Positions 33,880-40,184 of a stretch of 50,529 nt of DNA are shown in pieces. Location: the NCBI GenBank assembly GCA_041583135.1, contig JBFHGJ010000035.1, positions 1 through 50,529 of the forward strand. Reading direction: 5' to 3'. Positions within the stretch are counted from its first letter, which is position 1. The number at the start of each line of letters is the position of its first letter. Under the pieces are notes generated by a model. That model searched no databases. It was not told where the DNA came from and saw only the letters and a program-made list of their open reading frames with translations. A program made the position numbers and the translations under genes. This DNA comes from JABSOG01 sp041583135. GTDB lineage: Bacteria > Pseudomonadota > Gammaproteobacteria > Enterobacterales > Alteromonadaceae.

Positions 33880-33904
33880 GTAATAGAGATACTGGAGAAA
33901 GAAA

Positions 33905-34525
33905 ATGGCAAGATATTTGGGTCCTAAACTCAAGCTCAGCCGTCGCGAAGGTACTGATCTATTCCTTAAAAGTGGCGTAAGAGCAATTGACTCTAAGTGT
34001 AAAATCGAAACTACACCTGGTCAACACGGTGCTGGTCGTGCACGTATTTCAGACTACGGCCTTCAGCTTCGTGAAAAACAAAAAGTTCGTCGTATCTATG
34101 GCGTCCTGGAAAAACAATTCCGCAACTACTACAAGAAAGCGGCTCGCATCAAAGGCAACACTGGTGAAAACTTGTTGCAATTGCTTGAGCGTCGTCTTGA
34201 CAACGTAGTATATCGCATGGGCTATGCCAGCACTCGTGCAGAAGCACGTCAGCTTGTCAGCCACAAAGCGATTGTTGTAAACGGTAGTGTTGTTAATATC
34301 GCTTCTTATCAAGTGTCTGCTGACGATGTGGTAGCAGTACGCGAGAAAGCGAAAAAGCAGGCTCGTATTACCGCTGCTGTAGAATTGGCAGGCCAGCGTG
34401 AGTCAGCGACATGGTTGGAAGTAGACACCTCTAAGCTTGAAGGCGTATTCAAACGCGTTCCTGAGCGTTCTGACTTGTCTGCCGAAATCAACGAACAACT
34501 AATCGTCGAACTTTACTCGAAGTAA
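33905..34525 (+). CDS. rpsD: 30S ribosomal protein S4
   Basis: A protein of 206 residues that nucleates 30S assembly and, in E. coli, represses the alpha operon through its leader. MARYLGPKLKLSRREGTDLF starts it; the S4 RNA-binding domain covers about residues 95-155 (LERRLDNVVYRMGYASTRAE, QLVSHKAIVVNG). GGAG precedes the ATG. Confidence 0.98.
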   Translation: MARYLGPKLKLSRREGTDLFLKSGVRAIDSKCKIETTPGQHGAGRARISDYGLQLREKQKVRRIYGVLEKQFRNYYKKAARIKGNTGENLLQLLERRLDNVVYRMGYASTRAEARQLVSHKAIVVNGSVVNIASYQVSADDVVAVREKAKKQARITAAVELAGQRESATWLEVDTSKLEGVFKRVPERSDLSAEINEQLIVELYSK

Positions 34526-34550
34526 AGTCATTATTAAGAGAGGATAACCA

Positions 34551-35543
34551 ATGCAGGGTTCTGTATCCGATTTTCTAAAACCACAATCGGTTGACGTACA
34601 AAGTTTGAGTCCAACTCACTCAATCGTGACTTTGGAGCCACTTGAGCGTGGATTTGGTCATACACTTGGTAATGCTCTTCGTCGTATTCTGCTGTCGTCT
34701 ATGCACGGTACCGCAGTTACTGAAGTTGAAATCGACGGTGTTGTACATGAATACAGTGCCAAAGAAGGCGTAAAGGAAGACATTATCGACATCTTGCTGA
34801 ATCTCAAAGATTTGGCGGTCAAATTGGAAGGTAAGAATGAAGCCATGCTGACCCTGACTAAGTCAGGTGAAGGCCCGGTAACTGCCGACCTTATCCAACA
34901 CGACGGTGATGTTGAAATCGTCAACCCAGAACATGTGATCTGCAACCTCGTTGGTGCCAAGAGTGACATCTCAATGCGCATCAAGGTTGAAAGTGGACGC
35001 GGTTACGTTCCGGCTGCTGCAAAAGCTCTCTCTGACGAAGATGATCGCCCAATCGGCCGTTTGTTGCTAGATGCATCATTCAGCCCGGTTGAGCGTATTG
35101 CATATACTGTTGAATCTGCCCGTGTAGAACAACGCACAGACCTCGACAAGCTCATCATCGATATGGAAACCAACGGTACGATCGATCCTAAAGAAGCGAT
35201 TGAACGTGCTGCGAGCATTCTTGCTGATCAGCTTTCCAACTTCATGGAATTGCGTGAAGTCAGTGAGATTGAAGAGAAAGAAGAAAAACCGGAATTTGAT
35301 CCGATTCTTCTTCGTCCGGTTGATGATCTGGAGTTGACTGTTCGTTCTGCAAACTGTCTTAAAGCAGAGCAGGTTCAATATATCGGTGATCTGGTACAAC
35401 GTACTGAGGTTGAACTTCTTAAAACACCAAATCTTGGTAAGAAGTCACTGACGGAAATTAAAGACGTATTGGCATCTCGCGGTCTTTCTTTAGGTATGCG
35501 CCTAGAGAACTGGCCACCGGCGAGCATTGTCGATAAAGACTAA
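34551..35543 (+). CDS. rpoA: RNA polymerase subunit alpha
   Basis: A protein of 330 residues. The N-terminal domain (1-235) makes the dimer and contacts beta and beta', with EPLERGFGHTLGNALRRILL as its clear mark. The C-terminal domain (from about 250, LLRPVDDLELTVRSANCLKA and NLGKKSLTEIKDVL) binds UP elements and activators. The acidic linker is EIEEKEEKPEFD. It lies in its usual place between rpsD and rplQ. Confidence 0.98.
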   Translation: MQGSVSDFLKPQSVDVQSLSPTHSIVTLEPLERGFGHTLGNALRRILLSSMHGTAVTEVEIDGVVHEYSAKEGVKEDIIDILLNLKDLAVKLEGKNEAMLTLTKSGEGPVTADLIQHDGDVEIVNPEHVICNLVGAKSDISMRIKVESGRGYVPAAAKALSDEDDRPIGRLLLDASFSPVERIAYTVESARVEQRTDLDKLIIDMETNGTIDPKEAIERAASILADQLSNFMELREVSEIEEKEEKPEFDPILLRPVDDLELTVRSANCLKAEQVQYIGDLVQRTEVELLKTPNLGKKSLTEIKDVLASRGLSLGMRLENWPPASIVDKD

Positions 35544-35576
35544 CCAGATTCACGCTTTAGATAGAAGGATAAGGTC

Positions 35577-35981
35577 ATGCGCCATCGTAAGAGTGGTCGC
35601 CAATTAAACCGTAACAGCAGTCATCGCCAAGCGATGTTCCGCAACATGGCCGGTTCATTGGTGAAACACGAACTGATTAAAACAACATTACCGAAGGCTA
35701 AAGAGCTTCGTCGTGTTGTTGAGCCTCTTATCACATTGGCTAAAACTGACAGTGTTGCAAATCGTCGTTTGGCTTTTGCCAGAACACGTGACAACGAAGT
35801 AGTCGGTAAGCTGTTTAACGATCTCGGTCCTCGTTACGCAGAGCGCCCAGGCGGTTACACGCGCATTTTGAAATGCGGTTTCCGTGCAGGTGACAACGCG
35901 CCGATGGCATACATCGAGTTCGTTGACCGTCCAATCTCTGAAGAGATTGACGAAGAAGTAGAAGCTCAAGACGAAGAGTAA
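35577..35981 (+). CDS. rplQ: 50S ribosomal protein L17
   Basis: A protein of 134 residues, MRHRKSGRQLNRNSSHRQAM at the start and an acidic C-terminal tail (EEIDEEVEAQDEE). It ends the alpha operon, and an intrinsic terminator follows 26 bases later. What comes next, secE, is not the usual neighbour. Confidence 0.98.
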   Translation: MRHRKSGRQLNRNSSHRQAMFRNMAGSLVKHELIKTTLPKAKELRRVVEPLITLAKTDSVANRRLAFARTRDNEVVGKLFNDLGPRYAERPGGYTRILKCGFRAGDNAPMAYIEFVDRPISEEIDEEVEAQDEE

Positions 35982-36007
35982 ATTTTAACTCTTTATCAAG
36001 TTTGAAA

Positions 36008-36031
36008 AAGCCACCCTCGGGTGGCTTTTTT
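36008..36031 (+). terminator. Rho-independent terminator of the alpha operon
   Basis: A nine-bp stem AAGCCACCC / GGGTGGCTT with a 2-base apex (TC) runs into TTTTTT (36026-36031), 26 bases after the rplQ stop. Confidence 0.92.
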
Positions 36032-36045
36032 CTTTACAGGGATTT

Positions 36046-36114
36046 GTAGCCCGCACATTTATGTGCGACAGCCCAATCTGCCAGCAACCCCGTAGCCCGC
36101 ACATTTATGTGCGA
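36046..36114. repeat. Two 23-base direct repeats, each with a CGCACAT-TT-ATGTGCG palindrome
   Basis: The copies at 36046-36068 and 36092-36114 are identical. Each begins GTAGCC and contains a perfect inverted repeat CGCACAT / ATGTGCG around two bases. They are 46 bases apart, start to start. They stand in the 349-base stretch between rplQ and secE, directly at the novel junction of the ribosomal cluster. A REP/BIME-like element is the best reading. The rest of this stretch holds the rplQ terminator and the secE promoter and leader. Confidence 0.8.
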
Positions 36115-36168
36115 TAATCTAACCATCAAAACCAAAAAAAACCACCACAGCTAATTTCAGCCAAACTC

Positions 36169-36196
36169 TTGTTTAAATCTGTTGTGTCAGTATAAT
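36169..36196 (+). promoter_or_regulatory. Promoter of secE-nusG
   Basis: TTGTTT (36169-36174) and a consensus TATAAT (36191-36196) are 16 bases apart, followed by ACCGCTCC. The leader to secE would be about 130 bases. No tRNA or tuf gene precedes secE here. Confidence 0.78.
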
Positions 36197-36330
36197 ACCG
36201 CTCCTACTCTCCTTTATATTTCCCTAAACTCACTTTTAACTTCACAGAACAAAAGTGCCCGGACAAAGGAGAGCTTCAATCAGGTAGACAGGGTTCTACC
36301 GCAAGGTCCAATGTAAAGGTTTTTAGAACA

Positions 36331-36714
36331 ATGAATGCAAACGTAGAGAGCGAATCGAGCGGCGGCATTGCTGACAAATTCAAATGGATTGTTGTCATTG
36401 CCATTTTGGCTGCAACCGTAGTAGCTAACCATTTCTATAGCGACCAGTCTGTATTGCTAAGAGCAGGCGTATTTGTCGTAGCAGTAGCACTGGCCATATT
36501 TTTGGCTGCACAAACCGATAAGGGGCGTACCTTTATGACTTTTGCCAAAGAGGCAAGAACAGAGGTTCGCAAGGTCGTATGGCCTAATCGTCAAGAGGCG
36601 ACTCACACTACGCTTATTATCGCTGTTGTGACCTTAGTGATGTCTGCTTTGTTGTGGGCGTTGGATATTGGCTTACGTTGGCTGATCGGTTTATTCACCG
36701 GTTTGGGAGGTTAA
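36331..36714 (+). CDS. secE: Preprotein translocase subunit SecE
   Basis: A protein of 127 residues, the E. coli length, with three hydrophobic segments: about 18-35 (WIVVIAILAATVVANHF), 43-61 (RAGVFVVAVALAIFLAAQ) and 93-122 (LIIAVVTLVMSALLWALDIG). The amphipathic conserved segment FAKEARTEVRKVVWPNRQEA before the third helix is the SecE signature. It clamps SecY in the inner membrane. It is followed by nusG after three bases. Confidence 0.97.
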   Translation: MNANVESESSGGIADKFKWIVVIAILAATVVANHFYSDQSVLLRAGVFVVAVALAIFLAAQTDKGRTFMTFAKEARTEVRKVVWPNRQEATHTTLIIAVVTLVMSALLWALDIGLRWLIGLFTGLGG

Positions 36715-36717
36715 TCC

Positions 36718-37263
36718 ATGGCTGAGAAAAAATTACGTTGGTATGTGGTTCAAGCTTTCTCTGGCTATGAGCAGCGCGTAAAGAAAACCTTGCTTGAGCA
36801 CATCAAGCTACACAACATGGAAGACCGCTTCGGCGAAGTATTGGTTCCTACAGAAGAAGTTATCGAAATGCGCGCCGGCCAAAAACGCCGCTCAGAACGT
36901 AAATTCTTCCCAGGTTATGTATTGGTGCAAATGGTGATGGAAGAAGACACCTGGCACTTGGTTAAGAGTGTGCCACGTGTGCTAGGCTTTATCGGTGGTA
37001 AATCTGACCATCCGGCGCCTATCTCTCAACGCGAAGCTGACGCTATCTTAAACCGTCTGCAAGAAGGTGTGGATAAGCCAAAACCAAAAACTTTGTTCGA
37101 GCCGGGCGAAGTGGTTCGCGTTATCGATGGTCCATTCGCCGACTTCTCAGGTGTGGTCGAAGAAGTGGATTACGAGAAAAGCCGAGTCAAGGTTTCTGTG
37201 CTTATCTTTGGTCGTTCAACCCCGGTTGATTTGGACTTCGGTCAGATTGAGAAAGACAAATAA
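36718..37263 (+). CDS. nusG: Transcription termination/antitermination factor NusG
   Basis: A protein of 181 residues. The NGN domain starts KLRWYVVQAFSGYEQRVKKT and includes RKFFPGYVLVQM, which contacts RNA polymerase. The C-terminal KOW domain (about 127-181, GEVVRVIDGPFADFSGVVEE) binds Rho or ribosomal S10. It forms an operon with secE and is followed by a strong terminator. Confidence 0.98.
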   Translation: MAEKKLRWYVVQAFSGYEQRVKKTLLEHIKLHNMEDRFGEVLVPTEEVIEMRAGQKRRSERKFFPGYVLVQMVMEEDTWHLVKSVPRVLGFIGGKSDHPAPISQREADAILNRLQEGVDKPKPKTLFEPGEVVRVIDGPFADFSGVVEEVDYEKSRVKVSVLIFGRSTPVDLDFGQIEKDK

Positions 37264-37291
37264 TATTTTTTGCTCCGACAAAAAATATATC

Positions 37292-37316
37292 AAAACGCGC
37301 CGCCCGGCGCGTTTTT
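37292..37316 (+). terminator. Rho-independent terminator of secE-nusG
   Basis: A ten-bp GC-rich stem AAAACGCGCC / GGCGCGTTTT with a 4-base loop ends in a T run at 37312-37316, 29 bases after the nusG stop. Confidence 0.92.
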
Positions 37317-37348
37317 GGTTTCTGACCCCTGCTACAGTTCTCCATCAT

Positions 37349-37376
37349 TGGGGGCGTTCGTCCAGCCCACCCTATA
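37349..37376. repeat. REP-like palindrome, copy 3 (inverted orientation)
   Basis: Read on the minus strand, this gives TATAGGGTGGGCTGGACGAA followed by CGCCCCCA, sharing the ATAGGGTGG left end and the CGAACGCC right half with copies at 417-443 and 27151-27179. It lies in the nusG-rplK gap (37264-37580), directly after the nusG terminator. Confidence 0.6.
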
Positions 37377-37400
37377 ATCTTATTTTGCATAGGTTGGTTG

Positions 37401-37421
37401 TTGTTGGGCAACGCCCAACAA
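37401..37421. repeat. Palindrome TTGTTGGGC-AAC-GCCCAACAA
   Basis: A perfect 9-bp inverted repeat with a 3-base loop, 25 bases after REP copy 3 and 19 bases before the rplK -35 element. It is a second kind of palindromic unit in the same intergenic region and could be part of a composite REP element. Confidence 0.65.
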
Positions 37422-37440
37422 TTGCTGCCAAAAAAACCTG

Positions 37441-37468
37441 TTGCGATAAAAACCAAACCCTGTATAAT
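37441..37468 (+). promoter_or_regulatory. Promoter of the L11 operon (rplKA)
   Basis: TTGCGA (37441-37446) and consensus TATAAT (37463-37468) are 16 bases apart, followed by the discriminator TTGCGCCCGC. The leader is about 105 bases. The GC-rich start region suggests stringent control. Confidence 0.85.
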
Positions 37469-37580
37469 TTGCGCCCGCTTTGCTTATTCGTAAAGCGTAA
37501 AAAATTCATTAAACCGGGTAGTCGCTAGAGTATTCGTCCTCGCGTATACAAGACTTAGACCCATACAACAGAGGTCAAAA

Positions 37581-38009
37581 ATGGCTAAAAAAGTAGAAGC
37601 GCTTATCAAGTTGCAAGTTGCAGCTGGTATGGCTAACCCTTCACCACCTGTAGGTCCAGCTTTGGGTCAACACGGTGTGAACATCATGGAATTCTGTAAA
37701 TCGTTCAACGCAAGAACTGAAAGCCTTGAAAAAGGTATGCCGGTTCCTGTGATTATCTCGGTTTACAACGACCGTTCTTTCACCTTCGAAACCAAGACTC
37801 CACCTGCGTCGTTCTTGTTGAAAAAAGCTGCTGGCATCAAAAGTGGTTCTAGCCGCCCTAACACCGAGAAAGTTGGTACCGTTACGCGTGCTCAGTTAGA
37901 AGAAATCGTTGAAATGAAACGCGCCGACTTGACAGCTGCCGATATGGACGCTGCGGTACGCACCATCGCTGGCTCTGCCCGCGCCATGGGTCTGAACGTA
38001 GAGGGTTAA
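37581..38009 (+). CDS. rplK: 50S ribosomal protein L11
   Basis: A protein of 142 residues with the Pro-rich N-terminal segment GMANPSPPVGPALGQHGVNI and the rRNA-binding C-terminal domain (PPASFLLKKAAGIKSGSS). It forms the GTPase-associated centre with L10-L7/L12 and is needed for RelA activation. GAGG lies before the ATG. Confidence 0.98.
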   Translation: MAKKVEALIKLQVAAGMANPSPPVGPALGQHGVNIMEFCKSFNARTESLEKGMPVPVIISVYNDRSFTFETKTPPASFLLKKAAGIKSGSSRPNTEKVGTVTRAQLEEIVEMKRADLTAADMDAAVRTIAGSARAMGLNVEG

Positions 38010-38014
38010 TAGAA

Positions 38015-38710
38015 ATGGCTAAATTATCTAAAAAAGCGAAACTGATCCGCGATAAGATCGACCGTAACAAAGAGTACGAGATCAACGAAGCCATTGCGCT
38101 TTTGAAAGAATTGGCAACTGCCAAATTCGAAGAAAGCTTTGACATCGCTGTAAACTTGGGTGTTGACCCGCGTAAATCTGACCAAAACGTTCGTGGCGCT
38201 ACTGTATTGCCACACGGTACTGGTCGTGAAGTTCGCGTTGCCGTATTCACTCAGGGCCCTAACGCTGAAGCCGCTAAAGAAGCCGGTGCCGACTTAGTTG
38301 GTATGGAAGACTTGGCAGAACAGGTTAAGAAAGGCGAAATGAACTTCGACGTTGTTGTTGCTTCTCCTGATGCAATGCGCGTAGTTGGTCAGTTGGGTCA
38401 AATCTTAGGCCCACGCGGCTTGATGCCAAACCCTAAGACTGGCACTGTTACTCCTAACGTTGCAGAAGCGGTTAAAAACGCTAAAGCTGGTCAGGTTCGC
38501 TATCGTAACGACAAAAACGGTATTATCCATACTACCGTTGGTAAAGTCGGCTTCGATGCCAACCAAGTTAAAGAAAACGTTGAGGCCTTGTTGGTTGCAC
38601 TTAAAAAGGCCAAGCCTAGCAACTCTAAAGGCGTTTACGTTAAGCGTGTTAGCTTGTCTACCACTATGGGCGCAGGTTTACGCTTGGCACAAAGCTCATT
38701 AGACTTCTAA
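38015..38710 (+). CDS. rplA: 50S ribosomal protein L1
   Basis: A protein of 231 residues forming the L1 stalk that moves E-site tRNA. Motifs: NLGVDPRKSDQNVRGATVLP and ILGPRGLMPNPKTGTVT. In E. coli it represses its own operon by binding the rplK leader. It starts 5 bases after rplK. Confidence 0.98.
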   Translation: MAKLSKKAKLIRDKIDRNKEYEINEAIALLKELATAKFEESFDIAVNLGVDPRKSDQNVRGATVLPHGTGREVRVAVFTQGPNAEAAKEAGADLVGMEDLAEQVKKGEMNFDVVVASPDAMRVVGQLGQILGPRGLMPNPKTGTVTPNVAEAVKNAKAGQVRYRNDKNGIIHTTVGKVGFDANQVKENVEALLVALKKAKPSNSKGVYVKRVSLSTTMGAGLRLAQSSLDF

Positions 38711-38719
38711 TTGAGTAAA

Positions 38720-38781
38720 GGGGTCAAAGTCAATTATTCGTGTGTACAATAGTGTACCTTAAAATAATTGGTGCTGACCCC
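38720..38781. repeat. Long hairpin between rplA and the L10 leader, REP-like
   Basis: Outer arms GGGGTCA (38720-38726) and TGACCCC (38775-38781), then an internal loop, then AATTATT (38732-38738) with AATAATT (38763-38769), then inner GTAC repeats. The GGGGTCA...TGACCCC design resembles a widespread palindromic repeat type. It starts 10 bases after the rplA stop and may attenuate readthrough into rplJ. Confidence 0.6.
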
Positions 38782-38829
38782 CTATACATCGGCGGGCTGT
38801 TCTATTAGAATAGTCGGCCACAAATTTTG

Positions 38830-39014
38830 GGTAGAGGTTTTTTGACCTCACGTCCAAGACCGCAGGTGTTTGCCTTAAAACAGACTTAATTTCCTGCGTA
38901 GACGGTGTAGACCCCAGATGTTAAAACTCTGGATTTCACCGTGGTTTAAGCGCCATTTGGCGTTTTGAGAGTAACACCGAAAGTTCGCTTTCGGTTAAAC
39001 CAGGAGTAATTACA
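38830..39014 (+). ncRNA. L10-type leader RNA of rplJL-rpoBC
   Basis: The 305-base gap between rplA and rplJ ends in a structured leader. I can see GAGGT / ACCTC (38834-38849), a two-part arm CGGTG...CACCG enclosing CCAGA...TCTGG (38903-38941), and ACCGAAAG-TTCG-CTTTCGGT (38976-38995) just before the ribosome-binding site CAGGAG. The position and architecture fit the leader bound by the L10-(L7/L12)4 complex in E. coli. The exact kink-turn was not verified. Confidence 0.65.
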
Positions 39015-39509
39015 ATGCCATTGAATCTTGAAGGCAAAAAAGCGATTGTAGCCGAAGTACAAGAAGCTGCCAGTGGTGCATTGTCTGCCGTTGTGGCTGA
39101 TTCTCGTGGTGTAAATGTAACCGACATTACTGAGCTTCGTAAGGAAGCCCGTGCTGCAGGCGTATGGATGAAAGTGGTTCGTAACACTTTGGCCCGTCGC
39201 GCTGTTGAAGGGTCTAACTTCGAATGCTTGACCGAATCGTTGGTTGGTCCTTCTTTGATCGCGTTCTCTAATGAGCACCCAGGTGCTGCGGCTCGTCTTT
39301 TTAAAGACTTCGCCAAGAAGAACGATAAGTTCGAAGTTAAGGTTGCCGCTTTCGAAGGTAATGTTGTTGATGTTGAAATGTTGGCCAAGTTGCCGACATA
39401 CGACGAAGCAATTGCACGCTTGATGATGACCATGAAAGAAGCTGCCGCAGGCAAACTGTGCCGTACTATCGCTGCTATTCGTGATCAAAAAGAAGAGCAA
39501 GCAGCCTAA
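39015..39509 (+). CDS. rplJ: 50S ribosomal protein L10
   Basis: A protein of 164 residues, base of the L7/L12 stalk. MPLNLEGKKAIVAEVQEAA starts it and KVVRNTLARRAVEGS is the rRNA-binding segment. The C-terminal helix that carries L7/L12 dimers covers about residues 130-160. In E. coli the L10-L7/L12 complex represses translation through the leader upstream. Confidence 0.98.
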   Translation: MPLNLEGKKAIVAEVQEAASGALSAVVADSRGVNVTDITELRKEARAAGVWMKVVRNTLARRAVEGSNFECLTESLVGPSLIAFSNEHPGAAARLFKDFAKKNDKFEVKVAAFEGNVVDVEMLAKLPTYDEAIARLMMTMKEAAAGKLCRTIAAIRDQKEEQAA

Positions 39510-39584
39510 TTTTTCCGGCACGCTTGTTATTAATCAGAGTTTTAATCGAAACGGTTTACGTTTCACCAATTAGGAATTTATACA

Positions 39585-39956
39585 ATGTCTGTAACTAAAG
39601 ACCAAATCCTTGATGCTATTGCTGAAATGTCAGTAATGGACGTAGTTGAGCTTATCGAAGCTATGGAAGAAAAATTCGGCGTATCTGCTGCCGCTGCTGC
39701 TGTTGCTGTAGGTGGTGGTGACGCTGGCGGTGCTGCTGAAGAAAAGACTGAGTTCGACGTTATCTTGAACGCTATCGGCGGTAACAAAGTTGCTGTTATC
39801 AAAGCGGCTCGTGGCGCAACTGGTCTTGGCCTTAAAGAAGCTAAAGCTTTGGTTGAAAGCGCTCCAGCTCCAATCAAAGAAGCTGTTAGCAAAGAAGAAG
39901 CTGAAGAGCTTAAGAAAGTATTCGAAGAAGCTGGCGCTGAAGTCGAAATCAAGTAA
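39585..39956 (+). CDS. rplL: 50S ribosomal protein L7/L12
   Basis: A protein of 123 residues: an N-terminal dimerisation domain (1-35, MDVVELIEAMEEKFGV), an Ala/Gly-rich hinge (36-52) and the C-terminal factor-binding domain (KVAVIKAARGATGLGLKEAK). It recruits translational GTPases such as FusA, encoded at the end of this window. It is followed by an attenuator. Confidence 0.98.
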   Translation: MSVTKDQILDAIAEMSVMDVVELIEAMEEKFGVSAAAAAVAVGGGDAGGAAEEKTEFDVILNAIGGNKVAVIKAARGATGLGLKEAKALVESAPAPIKEAVSKEEAEELKKVFEEAGAEVEIK

Positions 39957-39997
39957 TTTGGTTTATGCCAGATTCGACACTCGTTTAAACGGGTACA

Positions 39998-40026
39998 GGC
40001 TGGGGGCAAATGTCTCCAGCCTTTTT
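39998..40026 (+). terminator. rplL-rpoB attenuator
   Basis: An 8-bp stem GGCTGGGG / CTCCAGCC (one G-U) with an 8-base loop is followed by TTTTT (40022-40026), 41 bases after rplL. In E. coli a partial terminator at this place lowers rpoBC relative to ribosomal protein mRNA. Partial readthrough must occur here because rpoBC has no evident strong promoter of its own. Confidence 0.85.
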
Positions 40027-40031
40027 GCGCT

Positions 40032-40072
40032 GTAGAAGTCGCGTTATTTCGACATCGAGATTAAACTTCTAC
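40032..40072 (+). promoter_or_regulatory. Stem-loop between the attenuator and rpoB, possible RNase III site
   Basis: GTAGAAGT (40032-40039) and ACTTCTAC (40065-40072) pair perfectly around a 25-base loop. In E. coli an RNase III processing hairpin occupies the same position. The rest of 40073-40184 is leader with GAGG before the ATG. Confidence 0.5.
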
Positions 40073-40184
40073 CACAATTACGATAAAAGCGTCTTTTAAT
40101 GTCGTTACTTTTTGCGGCGAATATGTCGTACAGGCTGCCTTTTTTGGGCAGGTAGGGTCACAACTGTGCAAGCTGAGGAACCCC

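Noticed and set aside
36046..36114. CRISPR array
   Set aside because: There are only two repeat copies with a palindromic core and no cas genes; this is a REP-like pair.
36115..36330. tRNA or tuf gene before secE, as in E. coli
   Set aside because: No cloverleaf or EF-Tu coding sequence is visible; only the promoter and leader are there.
37067..37528. Plus-strand frame of 153 codons over the end of nusG and the gap behind it
   Set aside because: It starts out of frame inside nusG and runs through its terminator and the repeats; there is no protein-like composition.
38745..38750. TACAAT as the -10 of a separate rplJ promoter
   Set aside because: No acceptable -35 lies at 16-18 bases and the hexamer is inside the long hairpin; it cannot be supported.
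38936..39521. Two long minus-strand frames opposite rplJ
   Set aside because: Both are shadows of the L10 gene and its leader; the protein sequences match no family I know.
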